A DNA stretch of 64,000 nucleotides from Chloroflexota bacterium (GTDB lineage: Bacteria > Chloroflexota > Anaerolineae > Aggregatilineales > Phototrophicaceae): assembly GCA_016223085.1 (NCBI GenBank), contig JACRPS010000002.1:60063-124062 (forward strand). Reading direction: 5' to 3'. The notes beneath the pieces are model-generated. The model was given only the letters and a program-made list of their open reading frames with translations, had not been told where the DNA came from and ran no database searches. The position numbers were made by a program, and so were the translations under genes. Positions 24,736 to 33,010 of the stretch are shown in pieces (the stretch's first letter is position 1; each line of letters starts with the position of its first letter).

Positions 24736-25857
24736 ATGCGTACCTTTGCCGCTGTTGCGCTGCTGTGCCTGCTGGCGCTGATTGTGCCGGTACAGGCTGC
24801 CGATCAAATTACTTACATCAGCCAGCCGGATGAAGTCTATATCTTTCTGAATGACGTGGCCTTTGCCTACGATACGATCACGCTGCCGGGCGGGGTGGAC
24901 GTGCAGATCGCGCTGCCGGCCACCGTGTTTGAAACCACGCTGATGCTGCGCGAGGACGGCCAGCGCGTGACCAGCTACCGCCTGCGCCGTGACACCGGCG
25001 TGATGCTGGAATGGGCGACCGGCGCGGGCGACGGCGCGCGGGAAGTCACGCTGGAATACCTGATGGCCGGTCTAAGCTGGACGCCGCGTTACGACATGAC
25101 ACTGAACGGCGACCCGGCGGACAGCGCCGATTTCAGCTTCTTTGCCGAAGTGACCAACGCCGCGCTGGAACTGGATACCGTCACCGCGCACCTGATCGCC
25201 GGGCGGGTAGACCTGTCGCAGCCGGTGGATGACATGGCGCGGGCGACGGTCAACCAGTATATCGCCGGTTACGACGAAGCCGGCGCGCCCGCTGGCGGCG
25301 AAGTCGGCGCGGCGACCATCCAGTACATTTACGAGCCGGGCAGTTTAACCAGCGAACCGGGCGAAACACTGTACCAGAGCTTGCTGCAAGTGGCGCTGCC
25401 GGTGCGGCGGATACTGCTGTGGAACGCTGAAACCGACCCACAGGTTACGGTCATCTACAAGCTGAAAAACGAGGCCAACCTGCCGCTGGCGGAAGGCGTC
25501 GTCCGCAATTACCAGAATGGTATTTTTATCGGCAGCGATTGGATGGAGACGACGCCGGTCGGCAGCGAGGGCAGCATCACGGTTGGCAAGCTGCAGGACG
25601 TGCGTGTGAACCGCAGCGAAAGCCAGACCGCGCTGGTTGGCGTCTTTTACAGTTACCAGCATCAGGTTGAACTGACGCTGGAAAACTTCGGGGCGCAGCC
25701 GGTGACGCTCGACGTGGTTGACCGCCAGCGCGCGGACGCCGAGAACCTGATGTTTTCCGCCGAACCGGCGCGCGAAACCGGCAATCTGCTGCGCTGGACG
25801 GTCACGCTTGCGCCCGGCGAAAAACAGACGATTCAATACGAGTTCCAAACGCGGTAA
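24736..25857 (+). CDS. Secreted DUF4139-domain protein
   Basis: Predicted exported protein of 373 residues with signal peptide (FAAVALLCLLALIVPVQAA). The body matches the DUF4139 type: a beta-rich N-terminal part, the characteristic LEYLMAGLSWTPRYDM segment, and a C-terminal VELTLENFGAQPVTLDVVDR...LRWTVTLAPGEKQTIQYEFQ, typical of this domain in mucoidy-inhibitor-like proteins. Function is unknown. Start at 24736 follows GGAGGA; a 25-codon extension upstream is palindrome-derived sequence and is excluded. Confidence 0.8.
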   Translation: MRTFAAVALLCLLALIVPVQAADQITYISQPDEVYIFLNDVAFAYDTITLPGGVDVQIALPATVFETTLMLREDGQRVTSYRLRRDTGVMLEWATGAGDGAREVTLEYLMAGLSWTPRYDMTLNGDPADSADFSFFAEVTNAALELDTVTAHLIAGRVDLSQPVDDMARATVNQYIAGYDEAGAPAGGEVGAATIQYIYEPGSLTSEPGETLYQSLLQVALPVRRILLWNAETDPQVTVIYKLKNEANLPLAEGVVRNYQNGIFIGSDWMETTPVGSEGSITVGKLQDVRVNRSESQTALVGVFYSYQHQVELTLENFGAQPVTLDVVDRQRADAENLMFSAEPARETGNLLRWTVTLAPGEKQTIQYEFQTR

Positions 25858-25861
25858 ACAA

Positions 25862-25960
25862 CCCCCTCACCCCAACCCCTCTCCCCCGAATTCAGGAGAG
25901 AGGGGCTTAGACTCGCGCGTCTTGTTCCCTCCCCGAATTCGGGGAGGGTTAGGGAGGGGT
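25862..25960. repeat. CCCCTCACCCC / GGGAGGGG dispersed inverted repeat
   Basis: CCCCTCACCCCAACCCCTCTCC opens the stretch and GAGGGTTAGGGAGGGG closes it, with CCCCGAATTCGGGG near the end as a further hairpin. It forms a long imperfect inverted repeat before the WD40 gene. Confidence 0.65.
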
Positions 25961-25968
25961 CAAATAAG

Positions 25969-27099
25969 ATGACAATCTATCGCCTGAATATGTCAAACTC
26001 GCTACTTCGGTTACTCATCAAGCCAATCTTTTGCTTCGCTCTTGCTTTGCTCGTCAGCGTGATTCAACCATCAGCAACGGTTATTGATGCTCAAGACGCA
26101 ACGGAACAGCCATCTCAGATTCCAAGATTTGATGCTGTACATGATATAGCGTGGAGTCCCGATGGAACTCAGGTTGCCGTAGGGCAAGGCTCTTATGTGT
26201 GCGATTATGAAGATTTCAGCAAACATGCTGTTCAGATATTGGATGCTGCAACCGGACAAGTGGTTAGCCAACTCGTTTTACATGCTTGCACAGTGACCTC
26301 ACTTGACTGGAATCACGATGGAAGCCAATTGATTACCATAGGTGGTACTGACGGCTTTGGTGTTGTCTGGAATATGGCAACAGGCAAACCCATATCCGTT
26401 TCGAGATCTTATTCCATGCCTGGGCGTTTAGCTGACCTTTGGAGTCCTGATGAAACCCGAGTTGCAAGTATTGCTGAGGGAACACAAGAAGCTCTCATAT
26501 GGAATCCAGCGAATGGACAGGCTATGTTTACGTTTGATACAGAAGGATTTTATTTTCCCTATGCAATAGCCTGGAGTCCCGACGGAACTCATTTAGTGAC
26601 AGCTAACGGTTACGGCAATGTGGTGACATGGAATGTTACAAGCGGTGAGAGTGTCGAGCAACTTTCCGGCCATACTGGAATTGTCAGTGCAGTGATATGG
26701 AATGCGAACAATCAAATCATTACGGGCGGATGGGATGACACGATACGTATATGGGATGCAGACACAGGCACACCTCAGAAAGTGTTAGTAGGTCATACCG
26801 GCAATATCAATGATTTGAAACTGAATTCGGAAGGAAACAGACTAGCCAGCGCCAGCGATGATGGCACGGTACGGATTTGGGATGTTACAAATGGGCAGCA
26901 AATCCAAGTTATTGAGGACGATGATCGGATTTATACGGTTGACTGGAGTCCCGATGGCAGCAAACTCGCCTACGGCGGACTCGGCGGCGAGGTTCACGTC
27001 ATTGACGTACCCCAATACCCGCAGCAGAATACTACGGTTGCGCCTGTCAGCCCAATGTCAAATTCTCCGATTCCAGATGGAACTGAAGAACCCAGGTAG
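25969..27099 (+). CDS. Secreted WD40-repeat protein, AT-rich
   Basis: Exported 376-residue protein with hydrophobic N-terminus (IFCFALALLVSVIQPSA). It holds about seven WD40 blades, recognised by repeated IAWSPDGTQVAVG, LDWNHDGSQLITIGG, IAWSPDGTHLVTANG, DDTIRIWDADTG, DDGTVRIWDVTNG and VDWSPDGSKLAYGG, and ends in a Ser/Pro-rich tail. A beta-propeller for protein contacts is expected. Codons are clearly richer in A/T than in all neighbours, suggesting recent acquisition. It is preceded by the CCCCTCACCCC repeat. Confidence 0.8.
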   Translation: MTIYRLNMSNSLLRLLIKPIFCFALALLVSVIQPSATVIDAQDATEQPSQIPRFDAVHDIAWSPDGTQVAVGQGSYVCDYEDFSKHAVQILDAATGQVVSQLVLHACTVTSLDWNHDGSQLITIGGTDGFGVVWNMATGKPISVSRSYSMPGRLADLWSPDETRVASIAEGTQEALIWNPANGQAMFTFDTEGFYFPYAIAWSPDGTHLVTANGYGNVVTWNVTSGESVEQLSGHTGIVSAVIWNANNQIITGGWDDTIRIWDADTGTPQKVLVGHTGNINDLKLNSEGNRLASASDDGTVRIWDVTNGQQIQVIEDDDRIYTVDWSPDGSKLAYGGLGGEVHVIDVPQYPQQNTTVAPVSPMSNSPIPDGTEEPR

Positions 27100-27110
27100 A
27101 AAAGGCTGTG

Positions 27111-28709
27111 ATGACCTTCAATATACTGGTTGCCACCGATTTAACCGATGAAGCGATGGACTGCCTGCGTGGGGCGGACGATGTAAACGTGAGTCTTGTG
27201 CCGCCGTCATTTCCGGTGGTGCGCGATGGCATCAGGACGGCTCACGCGCTGATCGTGCGCGATGGTATCCACGTAGACGCTGACCTGCTGGACAGCGCGC
27301 CGAACCTCAATGTGATCGCGCGAGTGGGCGCGGGCTTAAACGGCGTGGACATGGAAGCGGCCACGCAGCGGGGCGTGATTGTGATGAATACGCCTGGCAC
27401 CAGCGCCATCGCGCACGGCGAACTGGCCGTCACGCTGATGCTGGCGCTCAGCCGCAAGATTGTCCCCGCGCACCAGAGTTTGAAAGAGGGCTGGTGGCTG
27501 CTCGACCGCAAGCGGCAGGCCGGGGTGCAGCTTCAGGGTAAGACGCTTGGCGTGATCGGCCTGGGGCGCGTTGGGCAGGTGGTGGCGCAGCGGTGTCTGG
27601 CGTTTGGCATGACGGTGCTGGCCTGCGACCCGTACATCGGCGAAGACCAGGTGGGCGACGAACGAATCGTGCTGGTTGGCCTGCGCGAACTGCTCCAGCG
27701 CAGCGATTTTGTCACCGTTCATGTGCCGCTGACCAACGAAACACGCGGCCTGCTCAATGCCGAGGCGATCACGCTGATGAAACGCGGCGCGCGCCTCATC
27801 AACACCGCGCATGGCGACATCTGGGACGAAGATGCGGTGGCGGAGGCGGTCAAAAACGGCCAACTGGCGGGCGTGGCGGTGGATGTCTACCCGGAAGAAC
27901 CGCCTGACAACAGCCCGCTGGTTGGCCTGGATAACGTTCTGCACACGCCGCACATCGGCGACAATACGGTTGAAGCCGCGCAGGATTTGTCCATGCAGAT
28001 CGTGGAGCAGGTGTTGGACGCGCTGCGCGGCGTGGACTACCGCAATGTGGTCAACATGCCGTTGATGCCCGGCGTGGATTACGAAACCGTGCGGCCTTAC
28101 CTGCGGCTGGCGATGTGTATTGGCCAGCTCACGCACTCGCTGGCGCGGGAGCCGGTGCGCCGGGTGGCGATTGAATGCCGGGGCGACGATGTGGTCGGGG
28201 TCATCAAGCCGGTAGCCGTCGGCGTGCTGACCGGTCTGCTGCGGCCCGTGCTGGGTGATAAAGTGAACACGATCAATGCGCCGGTGCTGGCCGCCGAGCG
28301 CGGTATTGTTGTTACCCAGGCGAAAGGGTTGCAGGCCAGCGAATATACGAACCTGGTCTCCTGCCGCGTGACGCTGGAAGGCGGCGAACAAATCACCATG
28401 TCCGGCACGCTGCTCGACCGCAAGGAGCCGCACATCGTCCAGATCAACCAGTACCGTATGAACTTCGTGCCGGAAGGCCACCTGCTGATTTTTGGCAGCT
28501 TCGACCAGCCCGGCGTGATCGGGCGTGTCGGAACGCTGATGGCGACCAACAACGTGAACATCGCCAGTTGGTACACCGGGCGCGCCGAACCCGGCGGCCA
28601 CACGCTGACCGTGCTCACCCTCGACCAGCCAGTTGCCGATTCGGTGCTGGACGAACTGCGCCAACTGGAGTTTGTGCGCCATGCGCGACAGGTCGAGATT
28701 AAGGATTAG
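27111..28709 (+). CDS. serA: D-3-phosphoglycerate dehydrogenase
   Basis: First enzyme of serine biosynthesis, oxidising 3-phosphoglycerate with NAD. The 532-residue protein has the long SerA architecture: catalytic and NAD-binding domains with GKTLGVIGLGRVGQVVAQR, DPYIGEDQ, NTAHGDIWDEDAV (catalytic Arg/Glu/His region ending HTPHIGDNTVEAAQD), an intervening domain, and a C-terminal ACT domain (LLIFGSFDQPGVIGRVGTLMATNNVNIASW) for feedback by serine. The catalytic His lies in PHIG. GTG at 27108 is an alternative start. A SerB-like gene lies 4 kb upstream. Confidence 0.93.
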   Translation: MTFNILVATDLTDEAMDCLRGADDVNVSLVPPSFPVVRDGIRTAHALIVRDGIHVDADLLDSAPNLNVIARVGAGLNGVDMEAATQRGVIVMNTPGTSAIAHGELAVTLMLALSRKIVPAHQSLKEGWWLLDRKRQAGVQLQGKTLGVIGLGRVGQVVAQRCLAFGMTVLACDPYIGEDQVGDERIVLVGLRELLQRSDFVTVHVPLTNETRGLLNAEAITLMKRGARLINTAHGDIWDEDAVAEAVKNGQLAGVAVDVYPEEPPDNSPLVGLDNVLHTPHIGDNTVEAAQDLSMQIVEQVLDALRGVDYRNVVNMPLMPGVDYETVRPYLRLAMCIGQLTHSLAREPVRRVAIECRGDDVVGVIKPVAVGVLTGLLRPVLGDKVNTINAPVLAAERGIVVTQAKGLQASEYTNLVSCRVTLEGGEQITMSGTLLDRKEPHIVQINQYRMNFVPEGHLLIFGSFDQPGVIGRVGTLMATNNVNIASWYTGRAEPGGHTLTVLTLDQPVADSVLDELRQLEFVRHARQVEIKD

Positions 28710-30183
28710 TTACCAGTTGCCAGTTACCAGTGGTCAGTCGTCAGTGGTCAGTCATCAGTCATCAGTCGCCAGTTCTCTGTTCTCTGTTCTCTACCAGAAG
28801 AAATGGTTGCGGCTGCTGGATGGCCTGTGGCTGCTGCTGCTGGCCGTTTACATCATCGCCGGGCTGCCAATTGTCACCTTTCACGGCGACGAGGCGATGC
28901 AGCTTTACATGAGCCGTGATTACGTGATGGCCTTCATCAACCGCCAGCCGGAAAAGTTGATGGTGCAGCCGCCGTATTTCATTGACGAAGATAACTGGCT
29001 GCGGATTCTCAACGGCTCGATCAACCGCTACGCCATCGGCTTAAGCTGGCATCTGGCCGGTTTCAGTGAGAACGACCTGCCGCCACGCCCCGGCTGGGAC
29101 TGGGGTCTGAGCTACGAGCGCGGCGTGGAAACCGGCCACCGCCCTGCCGCGCGCCTGCTGAACGTCAGCCGAGTGTCATCCACGCTGTTCCTCGCCCTCA
29201 GCGCGTGGGTGATGTTTGCCATCGGCTGGCAGGTCGGCGGACGGCTGCCCGCCTATTTCATGAGCGCGCTGTACGCCTTGAATCCGGTGATTCTGCTGAA
29301 CGGGCGGCGGGCGATGATGGAAGGGTCGCTGCTGTTCTTCGGGATGCTGGCGATATTGGTTGCGATTCTTATCAGCAAAAACATGGTCGAACGTAGGGGC
29401 GAACCGCCGGTTCGCCCCTACAGCCAGCGGGGACAAACCTTGCCCTGGTTGCTCTTAATATTGGCCGGCGGCCTGACGCTGACCAGCAAACACAGCGGCG
29501 CGGTGTTTGTGGCCGGGGCGTGGGGCTGGGTGCTGGTGACGGCGATCATACGTGCTACAGGGACACGATATATCGTGTCCCTACCGATCACTATTCTAAA
29601 ACTCGCCGCTGCCGGCCTGCTGGCGCTGGGGCTGTTCATCGCGCTATCGCTGGCGCTGTGGAACGACGTTCCCGCGCGGCTGGGCGATTTGATCGAACAG
29701 CGGCAGGGCTTGCTGGAGATTCAGGTCGCGTCCGACCCGGATTCACCCACGACGATAGCCGAGCGCGTTGAAGGTATCATCCTGCAGCCGTTTATGACAC
29801 CGCCCGCCCATTATGAAGTGGCATTCTGGGGCGAGTCGGAAGCCGTCCGGTCGGAAATTGCCGCGTATATGGCTTCACCCCTCAGCGGTTTACAGTTTGG
29901 TGTGCTGCTCGGCCTGCCGCTGACGCTGCTGGCGGGCTTTGGACTGGTCACGCTGGTGTGGCCGCGCCTGCGTCCCGGCGGCGCGTGGCTGATCGGCCTG
30001 CTGGCATGGGTGGTGGTTACAGTCGGCAGTTTGCTGGTGAACCCGCTGCCCTGGCAGCGGTATTATCTGCCCTGGTTGCCGGTGATGACTGTGCTGGCGG
30101 GCGTCGGGCTGCTGGCGCTGGCGCGGTGGCTGCGACAGGTAATAAGTCCACTTGCCGCCGGTCAGGATATAAGCGAAACTTAA
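28681..30183 (+). CDS. GT39-like membrane protein with repeat-derived coding segments
   Basis: Polytopic membrane protein with about nine hydrophobic segments. After the first helix it has VTFHGDEAMQLYMSRD, the acidic loop expected after helix 1 in GT39/ArnT-type enzymes (the HGDE carries the acidic catalytic pair), then loops and a C-terminal basic tail. It is a likely dolichyl/undecaprenyl-phosphate-sugar glycosyltransferase. The start is uncertain: ATG at 28681 overlaps serA, but codons 10-40 then come from a CAGTCAT heptamer tract; GTG 28744 or TTG 28807 are alternatives. Two palindromes (29393-29421 and 29559-29582) are translated in frame as RRGEPPVRPYS and TGTRYIVSLP. Confidence 0.65.
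   Translation: MRDRSRLRISYQLPVTSGQSSVVSHQSSVASSLFSVLYQKKWLRLLDGLWLLLLAVYIIAGLPIVTFHGDEAMQLYMSRDYVMAFINRQPEKLMVQPPYFIDEDNWLRILNGSINRYAIGLSWHLAGFSENDLPPRPGWDWGLSYERGVETGHRPAARLLNVSRVSSTLFLALSAWVMFAIGWQVGGRLPAYFMSALYALNPVILLNGRRAMMEGSLLFFGMLAILVAILISKNMVERRGEPPVRPYSQRGQTLPWLLLILAGGLTLTSKHSGAVFVAGAWGWVLVTAIIRATGTRYIVSLPITILKLAAAGLLALGLFIALSLALWNDVPARLGDLIEQRQGLLEIQVASDPDSPTTIAERVEGIILQPFMTPPAHYEVAFWGESEAVRSEIAAYMASPLSGLQFGVLLGLPLTLLAGFGLVTLVWPRLRPGGAWLIGLLAWVVVTVGSLLVNPLPWQRYYLPWLPVMTVLAGVGLLALARWLRQVISPLAAGQDISET
28709..28792. repeat. Heptameric CAGTCAT repeat tract at a gene start
   Basis: GTTACCAGTTGCCAGTTACCAG and then GTCAGTCGTCAGTGGTCAG, CATCAGTCATCAGTCGCC follow the serA stop with an obvious 7-base period. 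The tract is open in the frame of the GT39-like gene. Confidence 0.75.
29393..29421. repeat. Palindromic element inside coding sequence
   Basis: GTAGGGGCGAACC at 29393-29405 and its exact complement at 29409-29421 around GCC. It is read in frame by the GT39-like gene between two membrane segments. Confidence 0.8.
29559..29582. repeat. Palindromic element inside coding sequence
   Basis: AGGGACACGATA with exact complement TATCGTGTCCCT, the same core as the element at 24664-24691. It is translated as part of TGTRYIVSLP in the GT39-like gene. Confidence 0.8.
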
Positions 30184-30189
30184 TTTGTA

Positions 30190-30335
30190 GCCTGTAACCG
30201 GGTTTGTTCGCTGTGTCGCCAGAGGCTAAAGCCGTCTGGCTGTAATCTTGTAAGCCCGCTAAAGGGGCTAATTTTGACAGTGCCTTCACTGCACTCGTCT
30301 TTTTGGGCAACCGGACATTTTAACGTCTGTCGGGG
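30190..30335. repeat. Composite hairpin array repeat
   Basis: CGCCAGAGGCTAAAGCCGTCTGGC, AAGCCCGCTAAAGGGGCT and CCGGACATTTTAACGTCTG are modules shared with the arrays at 14.6, 57.4 and 59.2 kb. It precedes a lipoprotein gene. Confidence 0.6.
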
Positions 30336-30350
30336 CTAATGGGAGAGAAT

Positions 30351-30908
30351 ATGCACCGTTCCCTGGTTGTTTTACTAGCTATACTTGTGTTCCTTGCCGC
30401 CTGCCAGCAGGCGCAGCCGCCCGCGCCGACGCTGGATACCAGCCTGGCGACGCCCGCCGCCAATGCTGTACCAAGCAGCACGCCGGCGATACGGGAGTTG
30501 GTCACCGGCCAGCCGCAGATCATCCCCGGCACGATCATCCCGCCGGCGACGGAAGACCCGCTGGCCGGGACGCCGTTTGACCGGATTCTGTTCACTCGCA
30601 GCGGCGGCATTGCCGGGCAAACACTGACCATCGAAATCCGGGGGGATGGCACGGTCATCCGGGACGGCGTGACCAGCCAGATCAGTCCGGAGCAGGTGCA
30701 GCAGATCACCGACATCCTCGACCGGATGAACTTCTTTGGCCTGCAAGGGGTGTTCACTGCCCCCGGCACTGGTGCCGATGTCTACCAGTACAGCGTTACG
30801 GTTGAGCGTCAGGGCGCGAGCCGCACGATTGACGCGCAGGACGGCCTGACCCCAGCGCAGTTGATGGCGCTGATTACAGCGTTAAGTGAGATTGGCGCGA
30901 CACCATAG
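30351..30908 (+). CDS. Small lipoprotein of unknown function
   Basis: Predicted 185-residue lipoprotein with signal LVVLLAILVFLAACQQ (lipobox LAAC). A Pro/Thr/Ala-rich linker of about 60 residues follows, then a compact domain beginning FDRILFTRSGGIAGQTLTIEI and ending in a helix (TPAQLMALITALSEI). No named family is recognised; the FTRSGG..G....I...G motif looks like small domains of environmental lipoproteins. GGGAGAG lies before the ATG. The TAG stop is contributed by a hairpin shared with the convergent gene. Confidence 0.7.
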   Translation: MHRSLVVLLAILVFLAACQQAQPPAPTLDTSLATPAANAVPSSTPAIRELVTGQPQIIPGTIIPPATEDPLAGTPFDRILFTRSGGIAGQTLTIEIRGDGTVIRDGVTSQISPEQVQQITDILDRMNFFGLQGVFTAPGTGADVYQYSVTVERQGASRTIDAQDGLTPAQLMALITALSEIGATP

Positions 30909-30930
30909 GGGTTGTGGCCGACAACCCCTA
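30906..30930. terminator. Hairpin containing both convergent stop codons
   Basis: TAGGGGTTGT at 30906-30915 pairs exactly with 30921-30930. The first TAG ends the rightward lipoprotein gene and, on the other strand, the mirrored TAG ends the leftward HAD gene. It acts as the gene boundary and may terminate transcription both ways. Confidence 0.65.
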
Positions 30931-31656
30931 CATGAATTTGATCCCCAGATAATCCAGCAGCCCGTCGAGGCTGCCGCGTAGCATGTGGTCGGCGGGGGAC
31001 GGGGGCGGGGAATCGTCACCCCGGTAGATCAGCACGGCGGTCATGCCGGCGGCTTTCGCGCCGCGAATACCGTCCGGCGAATCGTCTATGACGAGGCAGG
31101 TTTCCGGCGGCAGCGCGGCGGCCAGGTAAAAGCGGCGGTTCTTGGCAAACATGCCAGTTACGTCCGGCCCCAAAATCGGCCCCGCGAAATATTCCAGCAC
31201 GCCCGCGCCGGCGAGCGTGCCGCGCGCCTGCGCCGTTGTGGTGTGGCTGGCGACGCCTAGCCTGTAGCCGGCGCCGTGCAGCCGTTCGATCACGCCCCGC
31301 GCTTCCGGGAACAGCGCGTCGCAGCCGCTGGTTGCCAGATACGGCAGTTCCCGCGAGAGTGCCGCCAGTTCATCCATGACGGGTTCGGGCGTGTTGGTCA
31401 GCCGGAACAGCGCCCGCGTGGTGCGAATCATGCCTTCCCACAGGTCGTCCAGGCCATTGTCGCCTTCAAAATCGAGATCGGCGTAGTAGCTGTCCCAGTC
31501 GGCCACGATGCGCCGGTTGGCGTCAGCCCATGCGTCCGGCGTACCGCCGTAGCGGTCGGCCATCACCCGGCCAAGCTGTTGCGCGTAACACGGAATCATC
31601 AGGCGGCTGTCTACCAGTGTGCCGTACAGGTCAAACAGGATATGCGTGATCGTCAT
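30928..31656 (-). CDS. HAD-family hydrolase with dehalogenase-type motif I
   Basis: HAD hydrolase of 242 residues. Motif I is LFDLYGTLVDS: nucleophile D9 is present, but the +2 residue is Tyr, as in L-2-haloacid dehalogenases, instead of the phosphatase Asp. Motif II is LGVASHTTT, the motif III Lys is in FAKNRR, and motif IV is CLVIDDSPDGIRGAKAAGM. The mix leaves the reaction open (dehalogenase-like or a variant phosphatase). The start overlaps the stop of the lipoprotein gene upstream (ATGA), so the two are translationally coupled. Confidence 0.8.
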   Translation of the reverse strand: MTITHILFDLYGTLVDSRLMIPCYAQQLGRVMADRYGGTPDAWADANRRIVADWDSYYADLDFEGDNGLDDLWEGMIRTTRALFRLTNTPEPVMDELAALSRELPYLATSGCDALFPEARGVIERLHGAGYRLGVASHTTTAQARGTLAGAGVLEYFAGPILGPDVTGMFAKNRRFYLAAALPPETCLVIDDSPDGIRGAKAAGMTAVLIYRGDDSPPPSPADHMLRGSLDGLLDYLGIKFM

Positions 31657-32819
31657 GGTAACGCCTGAATGGTGAGGATGTAATTGGCGGCGCTGCCGCC
31701 CGTTTCCGGCAGGGTGATCTGGAACGAGGTGGACTCCCCGGCGGCCAACTGCGGCGTGATGTCACCGTAACCGGCGGCGATAACGCGCTGCTCAGCATCA
31801 AAAACTGTCACCATGGCGCGCAGATTCCGCGCGGTTTGATCGCCGTTGTTGACCACCGTGCCGGTAATCACCAGTTGGCCGCCGCTGTTGATGCTCGACT
31901 CGTCCGTCCAGTTCAGCACGTCCTGCCCGTAGACCGTCCCGGCGGCTTCCGGCTGCCAGTCCTTGCCGCCCAGCGCCAGATCAAACGACGCGGCCAATGC
32001 CGGCTGCCCCTGCCCAAAGCGCAGACTGAATGGCGCGAACCCGCCCGGCGGGATGCCATAGCCCAGTACCACGTCGGCGGCTTCCGCCACCGGCAGGCCG
32101 TCCGTTGATCGCAGCACCGCTGTAACTGGCACGTTCGCCAGCCAGTCGCCGCCCGTGTTGGCAACCTCGCCGGTGATAAAAAACGCGCCAGTCGGGGAGG
32201 TCCAGGTAGATACATTGACAAAATCCAGCACGTGGCCAGTGGCGAAGGCCAGCGTGGACACGGTAGATGGTTCAAGCGCGGCGGCAGGGTTAATCTCAAA
32301 CGTGTTGATAATCCGTTGTCGTTCCTGTAACTGTGCCGGGTCAGCGGGGATGAGAACTTCGGTCACACCGACCAGCGTCCCCGCCGCTTCGATGAAGGTG
32401 TTCACAGGCTGCGCGACTCCGCCCGCGCCGCGCCGCAGGCCGGACAGCCGCCAGCTACCGTCGCCCATCGCCTGCCGGCTGACCTCAACCGTATTGCCGG
32501 TGAGAACTTTGGCCTTGTACTCGTTAATAAACTCGCCCAGCGCCGCCGATGTGACCGGCTCACCCAGATTGATAACGGCAAACCGCAGCGCGGGTTCGTC
32601 GCTGTTCGGCGGCGCGAAGGCCGCTGCTGCCAGCGCCGTTGTGTTCTGCGCGCTCACCGACCAATGGCGCGGCAGCATCACGCTGAACGTGTCGCCGGGG
32701 TGCTCATAGCGCAGCGGCGACAGATCGGGCGGCGGGGGCGTGGGCGCAAACACCACCGCGCCGCCGCTGCACCCGGTTAACAGCAGGCAAACGACGATCA
32801 AAGCCAGACGAAGCCGCAT
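31653..32819 (-). CDS. Lipoprotein with FxLYD-like C-terminal domain
   Basis: Predicted lipoprotein of 388 residues with lipobox LLLTGC near residue 17. The first part (DTFSVMLPRHWSVS...) resembles PsbP/DUF-type secreted domains that begin with a 'F...P..W' strand. The C-terminal half holds beta-sandwich repeats with GQLVITGTVVNNGDQTARNLRAMVTVFDAEQRVI, the FxLYD-type signature. A structural or binding role outside the membrane is likely; no catalytic residues are apparent. Shares an ATGA overlap with the following HAD gene. Confidence 0.72.
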   Translation of the reverse strand: MRLRLALIVVCLLLTGCSGGAVVFAPTPPPPDLSPLRYEHPGDTFSVMLPRHWSVSAQNTTALAAAAFAPPNSDEPALRFAVINLGEPVTSAALGEFINEYKAKVLTGNTVEVSRQAMGDGSWRLSGLRRGAGGVAQPVNTFIEAAGTLVGVTEVLIPADPAQLQERQRIINTFEINPAAALEPSTVSTLAFATGHVLDFVNVSTWTSPTGAFFITGEVANTGGDWLANVPVTAVLRSTDGLPVAEAADVVLGYGIPPGGFAPFSLRFGQGQPALAASFDLALGGKDWQPEAAGTVYGQDVLNWTDESSINSGGQLVITGTVVNNGDQTARNLRAMVTVFDAEQRVIAAGYGDITPQLAAGESTSFQITLPETGGSAANYILTIQALP

Positions 32820-32887
32820 GAATCCCTCCCGAACGTTGCTGAACAGTATAACAGGCGTGCTTCAATCCGGCATATTTGGCGTATAAT

Positions 32888-32946
32888 GGCTGGTAGCTGT
32901 TAGCTTTTTGCCATTAGCTGTCAGCAATTAGCCGTTGGCTGTTTGT
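32888..32946. repeat. TTAGCTGTTAGC heptamer-like tract
   Basis: TGGTAGCTGTTAGC, GCCATTAGCTGTCAGCAATTAG and CCGTTGGCTGTT form a degenerate 7-base-period tract ahead of the cysteine-containing small gene. A TATAAT hexamer at 32882-32887 precedes it. Confidence 0.55.
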
Positions 32947-33010
32947 GATAAGTTCTCGTAAACGGTTTTCCGTTCATGACGGAAGCGCCAAAGAAAAATC
33001 AGGGACCAGG

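Noticed and set aside
27336..28682. A 448-codon minus-strand frame opposite serA
   Set aside because: Shadow frame; serA is unmistakable on the plus strand.
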